From contig CAWKAN010000013.1 in the NCBI GenBank assembly GCA_963847615.1, positions 1 to 64,000 of the forward strand: a DNA stretch of 64,000 nt. Direction: 5' to 3'. Below are positions 15,892-25,588 of this stretch, piece after piece. The position numbers and the translations under genes are program-made. The first letter of the stretch is position 1. Each line of letters opens with the position of its first letter. Below the pieces are notes generated by a model. That model saw only the letters and a program-made list of their open reading frames with translations. It had not been told where the DNA came from and ran no database searches. This DNA comes from Palsa-883 sp963847615. Its GTDB lineage: Bacteria > Pseudomonadota > Alphaproteobacteria > Acetobacterales > Acetobacteraceae.

Positions 15892-16908
15892 ATGTCCAAT
15901 GACCTCAAGCCGCTGCTGGCGCGGCTGGCCACCGGGGTGGCGCTGACCGAGGCCGAGGCGGAGGCGGCGTTCGACGTCATCATGTCGGGCGAGGCGACGC
16001 CGGCGCAGATCGGCGGGCTGCTGATGGCGATGCGGGTGCGCGGCGAGACGGTGGCCGAGCTGACCGGCGCGGTGCGGGCGATGCGGGCGCGGATGACCGC
16101 GATCGCGGCGCCGGAGGGGGCGATCGATGTGTGCGGCACCGGGGGGGACAATGCCGGGACGCTGAACGTCTCCACCGCGGTGACGTTCGTGCTGGCGGGC
16201 GCCGGGGTGCCGGTGGCCAAGCACGGCAACCGGGCGCTGTCCTCGCGCACCGGCGGGGCGGACGTGCTGGTCGCGCTGGGGGTGAACGTCGATGCGCCGA
16301 TGGAGCGGCTGGAGGACATCCTGCGCGAGGCCGGGGCGGTGTTTTTGTTCGCGCCGCGGCACCATCCCTCGATGCGGCATGCGGCGGGGCCGCGGGTGGA
16401 GCTGGGGACGCGGACGATCTTCAATCTGCTCGGGCCGCTGGCCAATCCGGCGCGGGTGCGCCGGCAGTTGACCGGGGTGTTCGATCCGGCGTGGGCGCAG
16501 CCGATGGCGGAGACGCTGGGGCGGCTGGGCAGCGAGGCGGCGTGGATCGTCCATGGCCAGGGGCTGGATGAGCTGACCATCGCGGGGGAGAATGTCGTGG
16601 TGGCGCTGGAGGCGGGCGCCGTGCGGCGGTTCGTGGTGACGCCGGAGCAGGCCGGCCTGGGGCGCGCGCCGGTCGAGGCGATCGGCGGCGGGGATGCGGC
16701 GGCGAATGCCGCGGCGCTGCGCGGGATGCTGGAGGGCGCGGCGGGGGCGTATCGCGACACGGTGCTGCTGAATGCCGCGGCGGCGCTGGTGGTGGCGGGG
16801 AAGGTCGACGAGCTGCGCGATGGGGCGGCGGTGGCCGCGCAGGTGATCGATAGCGGGGCGGCGCTGGAGGCGTTGGTGCGGATGCAGCGGGCGAGTGCGG
16901 TGGGGTAG
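15892..16908 (+). CDS. trpD: Anthranilate phosphoribosyltransferase
   Basis: A 338-residue protein, the normal length. It has the glycine-rich PRPP loop CGTGGDNAGTLNVSTAVTFV (near 82), KHGNRALSSRTGGADVL with the substrate-binding residues, and FAPRHHPSMRHAAGPRVELG. It transfers phosphoribose to anthranilate in tryptophan synthesis. It follows trpG; the usual next gene, trpC, is absent, and a convergent mazF lies 26 bp downstream, so the operon has been broken or rearranged here. Confidence 0.95.
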   Translation: MSNDLKPLLARLATGVALTEAEAEAAFDVIMSGEATPAQIGGLLMAMRVRGETVAELTGAVRAMRARMTAIAAPEGAIDVCGTGGDNAGTLNVSTAVTFVLAGAGVPVAKHGNRALSSRTGGADVLVALGVNVDAPMERLEDILREAGAVFLFAPRHHPSMRHAAGPRVELGTRTIFNLLGPLANPARVRRQLTGVFDPAWAQPMAETLGRLGSEAAWIVHGQGLDELTIAGENVVVALEAGAVRRFVVTPEQAGLGRAPVEAIGGGDAAANAAALRGMLEGAAGAYRDTVLLNAAAALVVAGKVDELRDGAAVAAQVIDSGAALEALVRMQRASAVG

Positions 16909-16934
16909 GCGAGTCCGCCGCTGGTGCCCGAACC

Positions 16935-17267
16935 CTACGGATCGAAGCCGAAGACTGCGAAGAAGGTGGGCCTGTGGGCGGCCAGCCAGTCGGCTGGCGC
17001 GCTGCCCAACCGGCTGGTGATCACCGATTTGTCGAGCGTTGCCAGCTTGTCGAAGCGTACGGTGGAGCGGGTCTTCAAACCGGTGCCCGGCGTCGCGTCG
17101 ATAACGGCCATATCCGGACCGGTGCGCGGGACCGAGGTGATGAAGCACACCACGACGTCGGTGCGCCGGTCGTTGTCGCGCGACACGATCAGGACGGGCC
17201 GGCGCTTGTCGCCGGACAGGTCGGTGAAGGGGAAGCGCGCGAGGGCGATGGCGCCGAACGCGAGCAC
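16935..17267 (-). CDS. mazF: MazF/PemK-type toxin
   Basis: A 110-residue protein from the GTG at 17267, immediately after the antitoxin stop. ALARFPFTDLSGDKRRPVLI has the conserved arginine and the RPVLI strand of the CcdB/PemK barrel. DVVVCFITSVPRTGPD carries the catalytic Ser/Thr region, and STVRFDKLATLDKSVI is the final strand. It is a sequence-specific mRNA interferase in characterised members. Regulation is probably by its antitoxin. Confidence 0.9.
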   Translation of the reverse strand: MLAFGAIALARFPFTDLSGDKRRPVLIVSRDNDRRTDVVVCFITSVPRTGPDMAVIDATPGTGLKTRSTVRFDKLATLDKSVITSRLGSAPADWLAAHRPTFFAVFGFDP

Positions 17268-17486
17268 TTACCCGAACCGTTCGATGGCGTCCGCGTCGGT
17301 GTAAAGGTCCGGCTCCTCGACGAGGAAGTCGAAGGCGCCGCCAGCCTGGGCCAGAGCCGTCATCGGCAGGGCGGCCTCATCGGGAACCTCCACCAGCACG
17401 TGAACGCGGGTGCGCGCGGGAATGCCGCGGTGCGCCAGCTCCGCCGACACCTGCCCGGCTTCAATATCCAGCGTCATGCGCTGCAT
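17268..17486 (-). CDS. Antitoxin partner of MazF-type toxin
   Basis: A 72-residue protein from the ATG at 17486; an in-frame ATG at 17522 would add 12 residues. It starts QRMTLDIEAGQVSAELAHRG and ends with FLVEEPDLYTDADAIERFG. Position directly before mazF and the acidic tail support an antitoxin role; the fold itself is not recognised. Two degraded copies of the same gene lie at 18304-18521 and 19405-19526. Confidence 0.75.
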   Translation of the reverse strand: MQRMTLDIEAGQVSAELAHRGIPARTRVHVLVEVPDEAALPMTALAQAGGAFDFLVEEPDLYTDADAIERFG

Positions 17487-17543
17487 CGGTGCATCCTGCT
17501 TCGTGGTTCTCAGGGGACGCATACAACAAATCGTGGCGTTGCG

Positions 17544-17804
17544 TCAGGCGGGCAGCACGTCCTCCCGCGCCGGCCAGGCGGCATAGCCGAGGGCCTGGCG
17601 GATGTCCTCGGCTTCAAGGTCGGGATAGTCGGCGAGGATTTCGGCCGGCGTCGCGCCGTCCGCAAGCAGGGACAGCACCAGCCCCACGGTGATGCGCAGG
17701 CCGCGGATGCAGGCGCGCCCGCCCATCTTGCCGGGTTCGAACGTGATCCGGTCGAAGCGGCCGGCCGTCATTGGGGCGGTGGCCTGTGGTGTGTCCGGCG
17801 ACAT
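17544..17804 (-). CDS. DUF433 domain protein (antitoxin-like)
   Basis: An 86-residue protein. FDRITFEPGKMGGRACIRGL and ADGATPAEILADYPDLEAED are the conserved DUF433 blocks, a small winged-helix-like fold often paired with DUF5615 (PIN-like) toxins as antitoxin. No such toxin gene is adjacent, so it is either orphaned or regulates elsewhere. It lies between the mazEF pair and the nucleotidyltransferase gene, all on the minus strand. No operon junction with either is tight. Confidence 0.85.
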   Translation of the reverse strand: MSPDTPQATAPMTAGRFDRITFEPGKMGGRACIRGLRITVGLVLSLLADGATPAEILADYPDLEAEDIRQALGYAAWPAREDVLPA

Positions 17805-17938
17805 GGTTCGCTCCGGGATGATCGCGGCGTGGGTGGCAGCATAGCACCAAGCGGGCGATTTGCCGCGGTGTCTGATCGAGGCCCTCGACGGAGCCGAGCG
17901 CGTCGCTGGCGGATGCGGCGATGTCTGGCGGCAGGGGT

Positions 17939-18259
17939 TCATCCCGCCACGAGGATCGGCTCCGCTTGCTGGAGGATGTGGCGGCGGCGCAGGTCGTTGC
18001 GGCTTGGCTCGATGGAGCGGCGCTCGACCAGGTCGACGGGGCGGCCGAGGGCCTGTTCCAGCGCCTCCTTGAGGTCGAGGAAGCCGGCGAAGTCGGGGGC
18101 GGCGCCGGGTTCGAATTCGACCAGCAGGTCGGCGTCGCTGCGCTGGGCGTCGAAGTCCGTGCCGCGGGCGGCGGAGCCGAAGACCTCCAGGCGTTTGACG
18201 TGGAAGCGCCGGCAGAGGTCGGCGATTGGGTCGCGCTTGGCGCTGACGGCGGCGTGCAT
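17939..18259 (-). CDS. MNT-type nucleotidyltransferase (MntA-like)
   Basis: A 106-residue protein with the minimal nucleotidyltransferase signature GSAARGTDFDAQRSDADLLV, including the GS motif and the DxD metal ligands. Typical MntA proteins are antitoxins that AMPylate a HEPN toxin encoded next to them. No HEPN gene follows; 17805-17938 has nothing recognisable. It may be an orphan half of a HEPN/MNT pair. Length is normal. Confidence 0.85.
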   Translation of the reverse strand: MHAAVSAKRDPIADLCRRFHVKRLEVFGSAARGTDFDAQRSDADLLVEFEPGAAPDFAGFLDLKEALEQALGRPVDLVERRSIEPSRNDLRRRHILQQAEPILVAG

Positions 18260-18303
18260 GGTCGGCTCCGGTGGTGCGGCGGGGGGGGGGCCGGTGGCAG
18301 CGT

Positions 18304-18521
18304 TTACCAGAACCGTTCGATGGCGTCCGCGTCGGTGTAAAGGTCCGGCTCCGCGGCGAGAAACGCCAAGGTGCCGCCGGCGTGGGGGATGGCTGGCATC
18401 GGCGGGGCGGCGGCATCGGGGAGGTGCACCGGAACGGGGACGCGCATGCGCGCGGGAACGCCGCGGGCGCCTGCTCGGCCGGTACCTGCCCGGCTTCGAT
18501 ATGGCGTGTCGTGCGCTGCAT
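18304..18521 (-). pseudogene. Frameshifted copy of the mazF-associated antitoxin gene
   Basis: The beginning (QRTTRHIEAGQVPAEQA) and the end (FLAAEPDLYTDADAIERFW) both match the antitoxin at 17268-17486, but they lie in different frames; the shift is near the middle. No mazF copy accompanies it. It probably arose by duplication, then decayed. Confidence 0.75.
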
Positions 18522-18639
18522 CGGTGGGTCCGCATCGTGAGTTCCGGGGGCTGGCTACCGCGCAAGGCAGCGCGGTGCAGTTGCCCGCGGGCACTTGTCG
18601 CGGCTTGTCTTGACACCAATATGGTGTCACCCTAGCGGG

Positions 18640-18945
18640 ATGGAGAAGCGGCGACCTACGTATGACCTCGACGCCATCAAGGCCGCCATTGGCTCCGTCG
18701 AGGCCCTGGCGATCACTCGTTCCGCGTTCGCGGACGCCTTGGCACTTGGCCTCGGTCGGTCCGGGATCGTGGCGGTGATCCAGGGGATTCGGCGGCCGAT
18801 GTTCTACAAGTCGATGACGACGCTGGCCGATCATCGAACCTGGCAGGACGTTTACCATGTGCCGGCCGAAGGGCTGGTGCTGTACGTCAAATTCCAGGCC
18901 GACGTGGTGACGGCGTTCCGGGTGATGTCGTTCAAGGAGAGATGA
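18640..18945 (+). CDS. mqsR: MqsR-family toxin
   Basis: A 101-residue protein from the ATG at 18640. KRRPTYDLDAIKAAIGSV, RPMFYKSMTTLADHRTWQDV and YHVPAEGLVLYVKFQ are signature MqsR blocks; the family is a GCU-directed mRNA interferase. It is followed by the antitoxin gene, overlapping by 4 bp (ATGA-type overlap), with toxin first as in the classical operon. Intact by length and motifs. Confidence 0.93.
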   Translation: MEKRRPTYDLDAIKAAIGSVEALAITRSAFADALALGLGRSGIVAVIQGIRRPMFYKSMTTLADHRTWQDVYHVPAEGLVLYVKFQADVVTAFRVMSFKER

Positions 18946-19406
18946 CGATGGCTGACAAGGCGCAGACATTGCCGGCGACCATGACCTGCCCGGAAACCGG
19001 CCGGGCGCTGCGGCGCGACACGCGCTCGTTCACGGTGCGCTACAAGGGGCATGAGGTCGTGGTCGATCTGCCTGGATATTACCCGGACGGGGATGGCGAC
19101 TCGGTGCATGTCGGGGCCGATATGGCGGCGGCCGACGAGGCGCTGCGCGGGTTGAAGGAGCGGGTCGATGGGCTGCCCTCACCGGCAACGATCCGGCGCA
19201 TTCGCCACAAGCTGCGGCTTTCGCAGCGCGCGGCGGGGGCGGTGTTTCGGGTCGGGAGCAGGGCCTTTGACAAATACGAGCGGAGTTTGGTCGAGCCAAG
19301 CGGGCCGACGATCCAGCTATTGCGGCTGCTCGATGCGCATCCGGAGTTGATCGCGGAACTGCGGTGTGCCGAGCAGGAGCTACCGGAGGAGCGTCAGGCT
19401 GGATAG
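18942..19406 (+). CDS. mqsA: MqsA-like antitoxin lacking most zinc ligands
   Basis: A 154-residue protein with a C-terminal XRE helix-turn-helix (IRHKLRLSQRAAGAVFRVG, then SRAFDKYERSLVEPSGPTIQ) matching the MqsA DNA-binding domain. The N-terminal toxin-binding domain normally holds zinc with CPxC and CxxC; here the first reads CPET and the second region reads DGDGDS, so three of four cysteines are absent. This may be a zinc-independent subfamily. Pairing with mqsR is clear from overlap. Confidence 0.88.
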   Translation: MTMADKAQTLPATMTCPETGRALRRDTRSFTVRYKGHEVVVDLPGYYPDGDGDSVHVGADMAAADEALRGLKERVDGLPSPATIRRIRHKLRLSQRAAGAVFRVGSRAFDKYERSLVEPSGPTIQLLRLLDAHPELIAELRCAEQELPEERQAG

Positions 19407-19526
19407 GTCGGCGGCGCGTCGGCGTAGCCAGGGACCTCCGCCAGCACGTGGCCGCGCTTGCGCGCGGGAATGCCGCGGTGCGCCAGCTGCGCTGGTACCT
19501 GCCCGGCCTCGATATCCAGCGTCATG
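19405..19526 (-). pseudogene. Truncated copy of the mazF-associated antitoxin
   Basis: On the minus strand MTLDIEAGQVPAQLAHRGIP followed by ARKRGHVLAEV matches residues about 4-40 of the antitoxin at 17268-17486, then similarity ends. It is the third copy within 2.2 kb. Only the N-terminal half survives, abutting the end of the mqsA gene. Confidence 0.65.
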
Positions 19527-19570
19527 CGCCGCAGCAGTGCGTCTCTCTTGCTTGTGCCTGGCTCATTGCA

Positions 19571-19813
19571 TCAGTCGGCAGCGCGCAATCGCTCCAACTC
19601 GTGGGCGAACGCGGCGCGCAGCAAGTCACGTTCCTCCTCCGGCAGCCAGTTCGCCATCTGACGGAACAGGATCGCGTTGACGTTGGCCCGTTGCGGGTCC
19701 CACGGCATGCGCTTGGCCGCCCGCGCGGTCGCCAGCAGCGCGTCCAGGCGCTTGCAAATCGGCTCGGGCGACGGTCCGGCCGGCTGCGGCGGAACATCGT
19801 CGAACAGATTGGC
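19571..19813 (-). pseudogene. 3' fragment of an unidentified gene
   Basis: About 80 codons on the minus strand are open and protein-like (PICKRLDALLATARAAKRMP, then NWLPEEERDLLRAAF), ending in a TGA at 19571. Upstream an in-frame stop and foreign sequence cut the 5' end. Composition and codon use look coding. The protein family is not recognised. Confidence 0.5.
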
Positions 19814-21582
19814 CTGTCAAGTCGCGCTATTCATCAGGCTGCATATACAACGGATGCTGGTGTGTTACACCCGCCCGAGCGCAACCACGTGTCTGAGGTA
19901 TGTCCCACGGCAAACGGCAATTCGGCCGATTGGTGCCGCCCGAACTGCCGGTGGCGTAGCACGTGTGGCGCTGACGCGAATGCAACGGAGAAGTGCTGTC
20001 GAATAGGTGGGGGGTGGCTCGTCCACTGATCGCCAGACCAATGCTTGGCGATTGCCGCCCAGTCCACGGGCCGTTCTTTGGCCAACGTCCACACATCCCA
20101 AAAATCCGGGTCCGCCGACCGCGGTCGCTGATCTTCCGGCAGCTCGTCAACTTCCACAAAACTCAAATCGGGGCGGCCCAGCCAAGTAGGACGGCTTGGC
20201 GCGACGGCAGGCTCGGTAGTTCTCGAAGCAACCCTCCCCACATTGTCGGGGACCAACCGAGCGACAAAATTCTGGTCGGAGTCATTGACGATACGATGTA
20301 ATAGAAAGGTATTGCATTGCGCGGAACGGTTGGCGAAAGCTCCGACGGCCGTTGCGAGGAAAGCACCAGGCCCAAGCCGAATTTGCGTCCCTCCCGTGCG
20401 ATCCGCTCAAACACCTCCCGGCACAACTGAGCGGGAGAAGAGGCGGCACCTTCGTCGTCCTTGCCGCGTCGGACGAAATTATGTGCCTCCTCAAGGACGA
20501 GCACGGTGGGTAAGGACAGCCCCTGCGGGCTTGCGTGACGATATCTCTGTAGCAACTCGAAAATTAAGCGCGCAAGTACCGATACAACGATGTGTACCAT
20601 TTCAGATGGAACAAGCGACAGATCTACAATAGCAAGCTGTCCATTGCTCGCGTCGCTGTCTCCTACATAATCCCTCAGCCAGGAATCAAATGAGGTCGGT
20701 GGATCACGAGCAATTACGGCGCCAAGACGCCGATCAGCGAGCATTCCGCGGATTCGCAATCCAAGTGTGGAGATAAACCCCGCAAGGCTACCTCCTTGCT
20801 CTGTCGCAATGCGCTCCAGGTGCTCGGCCAACATGTTAACATCAAAGAAAAGAGGAGCATCCTCACTAATGGGCTCGGCATGACCTAAATCCGGTAGCGT
20901 GATAGCCAGTAAGTCGATCTCGTTTCGGGCTGTCTCAAGATCAACAACCAAAAAATCGTTGAAGTATTCAGGATTTCCCTTGGAGCGTCAACTTTCAATG
21001 ATCCCACGAATTTTCGCACTGATTCCGCCCAATCTCCTTGTCACTGGCTCTTCGAGATCACCAGAAAAGCTGGAACAGTCCGTCAGCAATTCCTTCGAGA
21101 AGCCTTGCACAATCAAATCTTGGCCTGTGTCCGCCCGCAAAGGCATGTGTGCCAGTGCTCAACATCGCGGAGATTCAGATCGAGTAGGAGCGCAGATAGC
21201 GTCGGATCGTTGCCTCTCGTGGCACATCTGCCGGTTGTCCAGCCTTAAGTTCCCGTAAGCCTTGAAGTAATAATGGACGTTGCGCACCCGGTTGTGCATG
21301 TGCGACCGCCGTCCATTCATGACCGCTCCAAAGCCATGCCGGCACATCGAGCGGGCGCTCGCCTTTAGCTATCGGCGGCACCCGAAACAAGCGCAGTTTC
21401 TCGCCCTGATCTGCAAATGCTTTGGCGTATTCACCATTGGGGTCGAGAATGATGAACCGTGCATTTGGTCCACCGGTTCTCCCCGCACCTTCGAGGGCGT
21501 CCTGCGCGGCGTTCATCGACCAGCGAATGAGACCCGCTACTGAGCAAGATTTGCCACTGCCGGTGTTTCCTAGGACGGCTAG

Positions 21583-23205
21583 CCCATCTTATTCACCGAA
21601 CCAGCCGGCCGCTATACCATTACGTATCGACAACTATAACGTGCATGCCTCGCCTTCGGCACGCTTGACCGTGTTTTAGATCGTCTCTGCAAGGTGTTGG
21701 AGGTTGATCGGACAGGGTTCGACCGGGACACTCGTCCCACCGCTTACGTTGGACGCAGATCAGCGCACCAACCAACCCACGAAACAGGGCAGCGTCGGGG
21801 CAGTTGGCAGCGAATGCCAGCTTGATGCAAGTCGCAGTCTCCTTGATCCGCACTGCAATCTTCAGCAACCGCAGCCGGATGGTGGAGAATTCGCCGCGGG
21901 CCAACGGCTGCATGCAAGGGATGGCATCGCGCACGGTCAGCGTCAGCCAGTATGCGGCGGTGTAGGATCAGCCGCATCTGATTGGCCAGCGGCGAACGGC
22001 AACTCGTCCGGTCCGAGGCCAGCTGGCTCTTGTGCCGCTTGATCAGGTTCTCTGCCTGCCCACGTGCGCAGTAGAGACTGTCGTAGAGCCACTCGGCGGT
22101 GCCGTAGGTGATGTTGGTAGCGATATAGCGGATATCGAGACCTTTTCGCGTCGCCTCGATCCGTGCCACGACGCGGCGGGGATGCGACCAGGATTTGGCG
22201 CCATAGAGGGTTTCGGTGTAGTCGCGCACCACATCGAGGTTGGCGATCGCGCGCCGGACGCACACATCATCGGACTTGATGAAGACCTGAGCGGCAAGGA
22301 TCGTGTTGGTGGACAGACCGAAGATATAGCGGACACGGTTCTGCTCGCACCAGTACCATCGCCTCACGTCGGCCGTAATGGCTGTCGCCGCGGATAGTGA
22401 TGCGTGTGTGTGGCCAGTGCAGCCGGATGCGTCGCACCAGACGACGTAGATGGGCTCTCACCTCCTTGCCATCCGGCGTCTTCCCTGGGCGCAGGATCGT
22501 CAGCACGCAATGGCCGGTGCCTGCATCGTAGACATGGATCGGCAGGAAGCAGCGTTCGTCATAGTGCGCATTGAACAGCGACAACTGCTGATGGCCGTGC
22601 ACCGTGTCTGCGGTATCGTCGATATCGAGGGTGATCGCCTTCGGCGCGCGCCGGTGGCTCTTGCACCACAGGTCCACCATGCCCCCCGTCAGCCGGAACA
22701 AGGTGCGCAGCTCTAGCGCGTTCTCCCAGCGTGACATCGTGGGTTGCGAGGCCAGATCGTCGCCGCTTTCTGGCAGCCGCCCGCAGGCGAGTTTGAAAGC
22801 GGGGTCCTTGCGCAGATCATCCAGATCATTGGCGTCCGGGTAGCCGCAGGCGATGGCGAACACGCGAGCACGCAGAATGTCTGCCATCGAATGGGTGATC
22901 AGGTTGCGGTCGCGATGGTCGGGGATGATCGCAGCCAGTGTGTCGATCAGGCCAAGTCGCTTGTCGGCACCGGCCAAAAGCAAAACGCCACCGTCCGAAC
23001 TGATCAGCCCGCCGTCGAACGCGGCCGTGACCTTCTTCTGCAAGATGCTTGGCAAGGAGAATGGTAGAAGCGTATCGTCGTCGGTGGCGGGCATGGCAAA
23101 TTCTGTCCAGTCATGGAGAGTGGCGTCGATAACCAATCTCTATGCAATTCCGAGACATTTTATCATGCCCGTCAGCGAATCCTGCCATGCGGTGAATAAG
23201 ATGGG
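21583..23205 (-). mobile_element. IS1380-family insertion sequence with CTAG target duplication
   Basis: The ends are inverted: CCCATCTTATTCACCG at the left and CGGTGAATAAGATGGG at the right. CTAG is duplicated at 21579-21582 and 23206-23209; a 4-bp duplication is typical of IS1380. Length is 1623 bp. Joining the flanks restores an open frame through HerA (LFGRHLAVLGNTGSGKS), which proves the boundaries. The single transposase gene on the minus strand is frameshifted. Confidence 0.93.
21620..23094 (-). pseudogene. IS1380-family transposase, frameshifted
   Basis: Intact stretches show the family: TAAFDGGLISSDGGVLLLAG at the N-terminus, LDIDDTADTVHGHQQLS with the DDE aspartate region, ITIRGDSHYGRREAM, then in a second frame QNRVRYIFGLSTNTILAAQV and ANITYGTAEWLYDSLY-like text, and in a third frame AIPCMQPLARGEFSTIRLRL. 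Frame changes lie near 22350 and 21945. As read it cannot make a full transposase. Confidence 0.88.
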
Positions 23206-23753
23206 CTAGATGCCGGCCAAACAGCTTATCCGGGTCCACCATTATGGCGGCGTTAGAAGCCATCGGAGATGAGCCTATTCGAACCGTCTATCGTCGTCCC
23301 GTGCACCAACAATAGCTTCAACCTGCGTGGATGTCGGGATGAGGACCTGGTCACCCACTGAAGGGAACAGCGAGCACCCCCCGCGAGAGCTCAAATTTCG
23401 TCGCACCCGACCTGCGATCACGCCGTGAGGTGAGTGTCCCGACTGGAGACAGTGACATCTTTCGAAGTGGGAAAGGCAGATCGATCAAACCGAAGTCCTT
23501 GAACCCAGACCGTTTTGGGTACGGAGAGCGCTCAATTCCGATCCAGGTGATATACGCGACTGTGGCACCTGTCTCGTTAGGGATGAGGACATACCCGTTG
23601 AGGCGCGGAAATCCGGCTGGGACACCAGCATTCAGAGCGGTCGCCTGAGGGGCATCGAGTTCCAGAAGCACCCGAATCCCATTTGGGGCGACGGCCTCGA
23701 CCGTACCGATGACAAGTTCCGATAGTCGTTCGATCGGCGTTGTCATGACTATC

Positions 23754-25060
23754 TCAGACTGTCCCTGTGCCGGTGGGAGAAAGCGCTGGCGATAGCGGAT
23801 CGCCGCTTTTTGGATCAGGAGGCCGATGCCTTAACAAGTCAGTCATCCTTCCCGAGATGTAGTCGAGGGCTGGTTTTGGTAAATACTGCTCGATCAAAGT
23901 CGCAAGATCCGCAAAATGCGGCCCGATTAACAGAGATACTTGTGCGTCGCGTGTCTTCACCAGGAACGCTTTGAGGCGGTCGTCTGCCTCATAGGTCACG
24001 ATGACCAAATGTGTGGACGGAATGGTTAGCATGTCCAGCAGAACGCGGTTAACGTGGTCGTCGCCGAAGCCATATCCGTAGGTCACAACGACGGCGTTGG
24101 GTCTGCACACAGCGGCGGCGAGATCGCGAAACAGCTCAGCATAAGGATACTGCGTTGTTTCCACGTCTTTAGCTGGGTTCGGATAGATCATCACGGTGTC
24201 AACAGGGGTCTTCGGGATGTCGGTGTGATCCGCAGGTGCTCCAAATGGAATACCCTTCCGGAAAATACGCCGCTCTTCCTTGTCGAAAAACCAATCCAGC
24301 GATCCATGCAGTTTCGTGAATGGCACGATGCCTTCCATAAATCGCGGCTCCCCCAAATCCCGGGGGGATTGTAGTGCATGTCAACTTCAACTCGTGACGC
24401 TCGGAACACTGGGTTCAACGCGCCAACGAACCTATCGATAGTCCGGAGGCCTGCTAGGTCGCAGCCGCGCTCGATTAGGCGATCGTAGTTGGTGGTGAAG
24501 ATATGCAGGCGTTCACGCGAAGCAGCGCGACTTGCAAAGCTTAGTAAGAAGGATTGGAGCGCTCCTTCGGCTGTCTGTCGCGCAGAGTTGTCTTTTGCTT
24601 TGAATATTCCGCTCTCAGTGCTCAAGAGGGAAGTCAAGAATTTGGATAGCTGGACGTCTATCGCTTTCTTGAGCGCGTTTTCTGCATCTGTATCGGTGAC
24701 CGCAAGACCGCCTAATACGGCGAGTGCACTTCGAAGTTGATCCTCAATGTTCGCCGCCCCTCTCTTCATCGCTGCTGCACTCGCCTGGGTATGCTTATCG
24801 ATGGCGGCGTCGTAGGGCGTCCCGAATACAACCCTACTCATGCCTGAGGCGCCGGCGCCGGCCAAACAACCGATCGCAGTTGTAAATCCGCTACCAACCA
24901 AGAGGTTCAGATGTTCCGCTTGGAAGACAGCCGACAGCCAGGGCTCGATATTCCTCCGCGCTCCATTGACGAAAGCGTCCAAAGCGTCTGCGTCCGTCGG
25001 AAGGTCATCTCGGGCTTCGGTATGACTACCAGCGCGGTATAGATGTCTTGTCCAATCCAT
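23754..25060 (-). pseudogene. SIR2-domain defence effector (SIR2-HerA), frameshifted
   Basis: First gene of the locus, from MDWTRHLYRAGSHTEARDD. It has the Rossmann motif NLLVGSGFTTAIG, the LHIFTTNYDRLIERG motif, and after a frame change FTKLHGSLDW with the catalytic histidine and YGYGFGDDHVNRVL near the end. The frame changes in a run of Gs near 24340-24365, between DMHYNPPG and GEPRFMEGI. SIR2-HerA pairs are described anti-phage systems that deplete NAD. Length (about 430 residues) would be typical if repaired. Confidence 0.85.
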
Positions 25061-25168
25061 TCCATCCCCTGCGACCATTATCCGTCCGGTTTGTTAACCT
25101 GCTGCGGCGATCCTACGTTCAGAAGCCCTATCGCTGATAGTGAAAATGCGTGCATGTCGTGCCATTTA

Positions 25169-25585
25169 TCAGGGAACATCGGCAAACGGGTTGCGGATCG
25201 TCACCCCCCGCCAGGTGAAGCCATCCCGCCTATCCTCGGACAACAGGTACCGGCACCCCGACGCGGCGGCGGCGGCCAGCATGATCGCGTCCCACAGCCC
25301 GAGGTGATGGCTCGTCGCCAGCTCCATGGCGTCCAGCAGCACGCCGGACGAGGTATCGGCGACCAGGCAGGCATCATGCCAACCAAGCGCCGCCGCCCGT
25401 GCCTCGGGCACCGGCCGGCGCGCCTTGCGGGTCAGCAGGGTGAACAGCTCGGCCAGCGCCTGCGCCGGGATGACGACGTCGTCCGCGGCGAGGTCGCGCA
25501 TGATCCGGCCGGCGGCGGCCTGGCGCCCCGCCCCGTTCACCCCTTCGGCGTCGGCGAGGATGTTGGTGTCCAGCGCGATGCGCAC
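25169..25585 (-). CDS. vapC: PIN-domain toxin (VapC family)
   Basis: A 138-residue protein. The PIN acidic residues are in MRIALDTNILADAEGV (first Asp), the Glu in PAQALAELFTLL, and the two late Asps in LGLWDAIMLAAAAASG. It ends FTWRGVTIRNPFAD, a common VapC tail. Known members cleave tRNA or rRNA. It follows the antitoxin gene after 3 bp. The 108 bp between it and the sir2 remnant (25061-25168) hold nothing recognisable. Confidence 0.92.
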   Translation of the reverse strand: MRIALDTNILADAEGVNGAGRQAAAGRIMRDLAADDVVIPAQALAELFTLLTRKARRPVPEARAAALGWHDACLVADTSSGVLLDAMELATSHHLGLWDAIMLAAAAASGCRYLLSEDRRDGFTWRGVTIRNPFADVP

Positions 25586-25588
25586 CGC

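Larger units (their letters stand above)
19834..23746 (-). pseudogene. herA: HerA-type ATPase of a SIR2-HerA defence locus, broken
   Basis: Pieces in several frames assemble into one HerA/DUF87 ATPase. The N-terminal barrel starts at 23746 (MTTPIERLSELVIGTV). The Walker A motif VLGNTGSGKS is near 21570. Then come ILDPNGEYAKAF, the Walker B motif LPTVLVLEEAHNF near 20490, and FGLGLVLSSQRPSELSPT. Downstream HRIVNDSDQNFVARLVPDNV is in another frame. An IS1380 element splits LFGRHLAVLGNTG. At least five single-base frameshifts (near 23351, 23290, 20950-21180, 20325, 20230) remain apart from the IS. It starts 7 bp after the sir2 gene. The exact C-terminus is uncertain. Confidence 0.82.

Noticed and set aside
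14815..17148. A 777-codon open frame antisense to trpG and trpD
   Set aside because: It is a shadow of the high-GC codon pattern; its composition (Arg, His, Pro, Gln-rich) has no protein-like motif and trpG/trpD are clear on the other strand.
19993..20301. Plus-strand open frame inside the broken herA region
   Set aside because: It is antisense to recognisable HerA segments and has no motifs or ribosome site.
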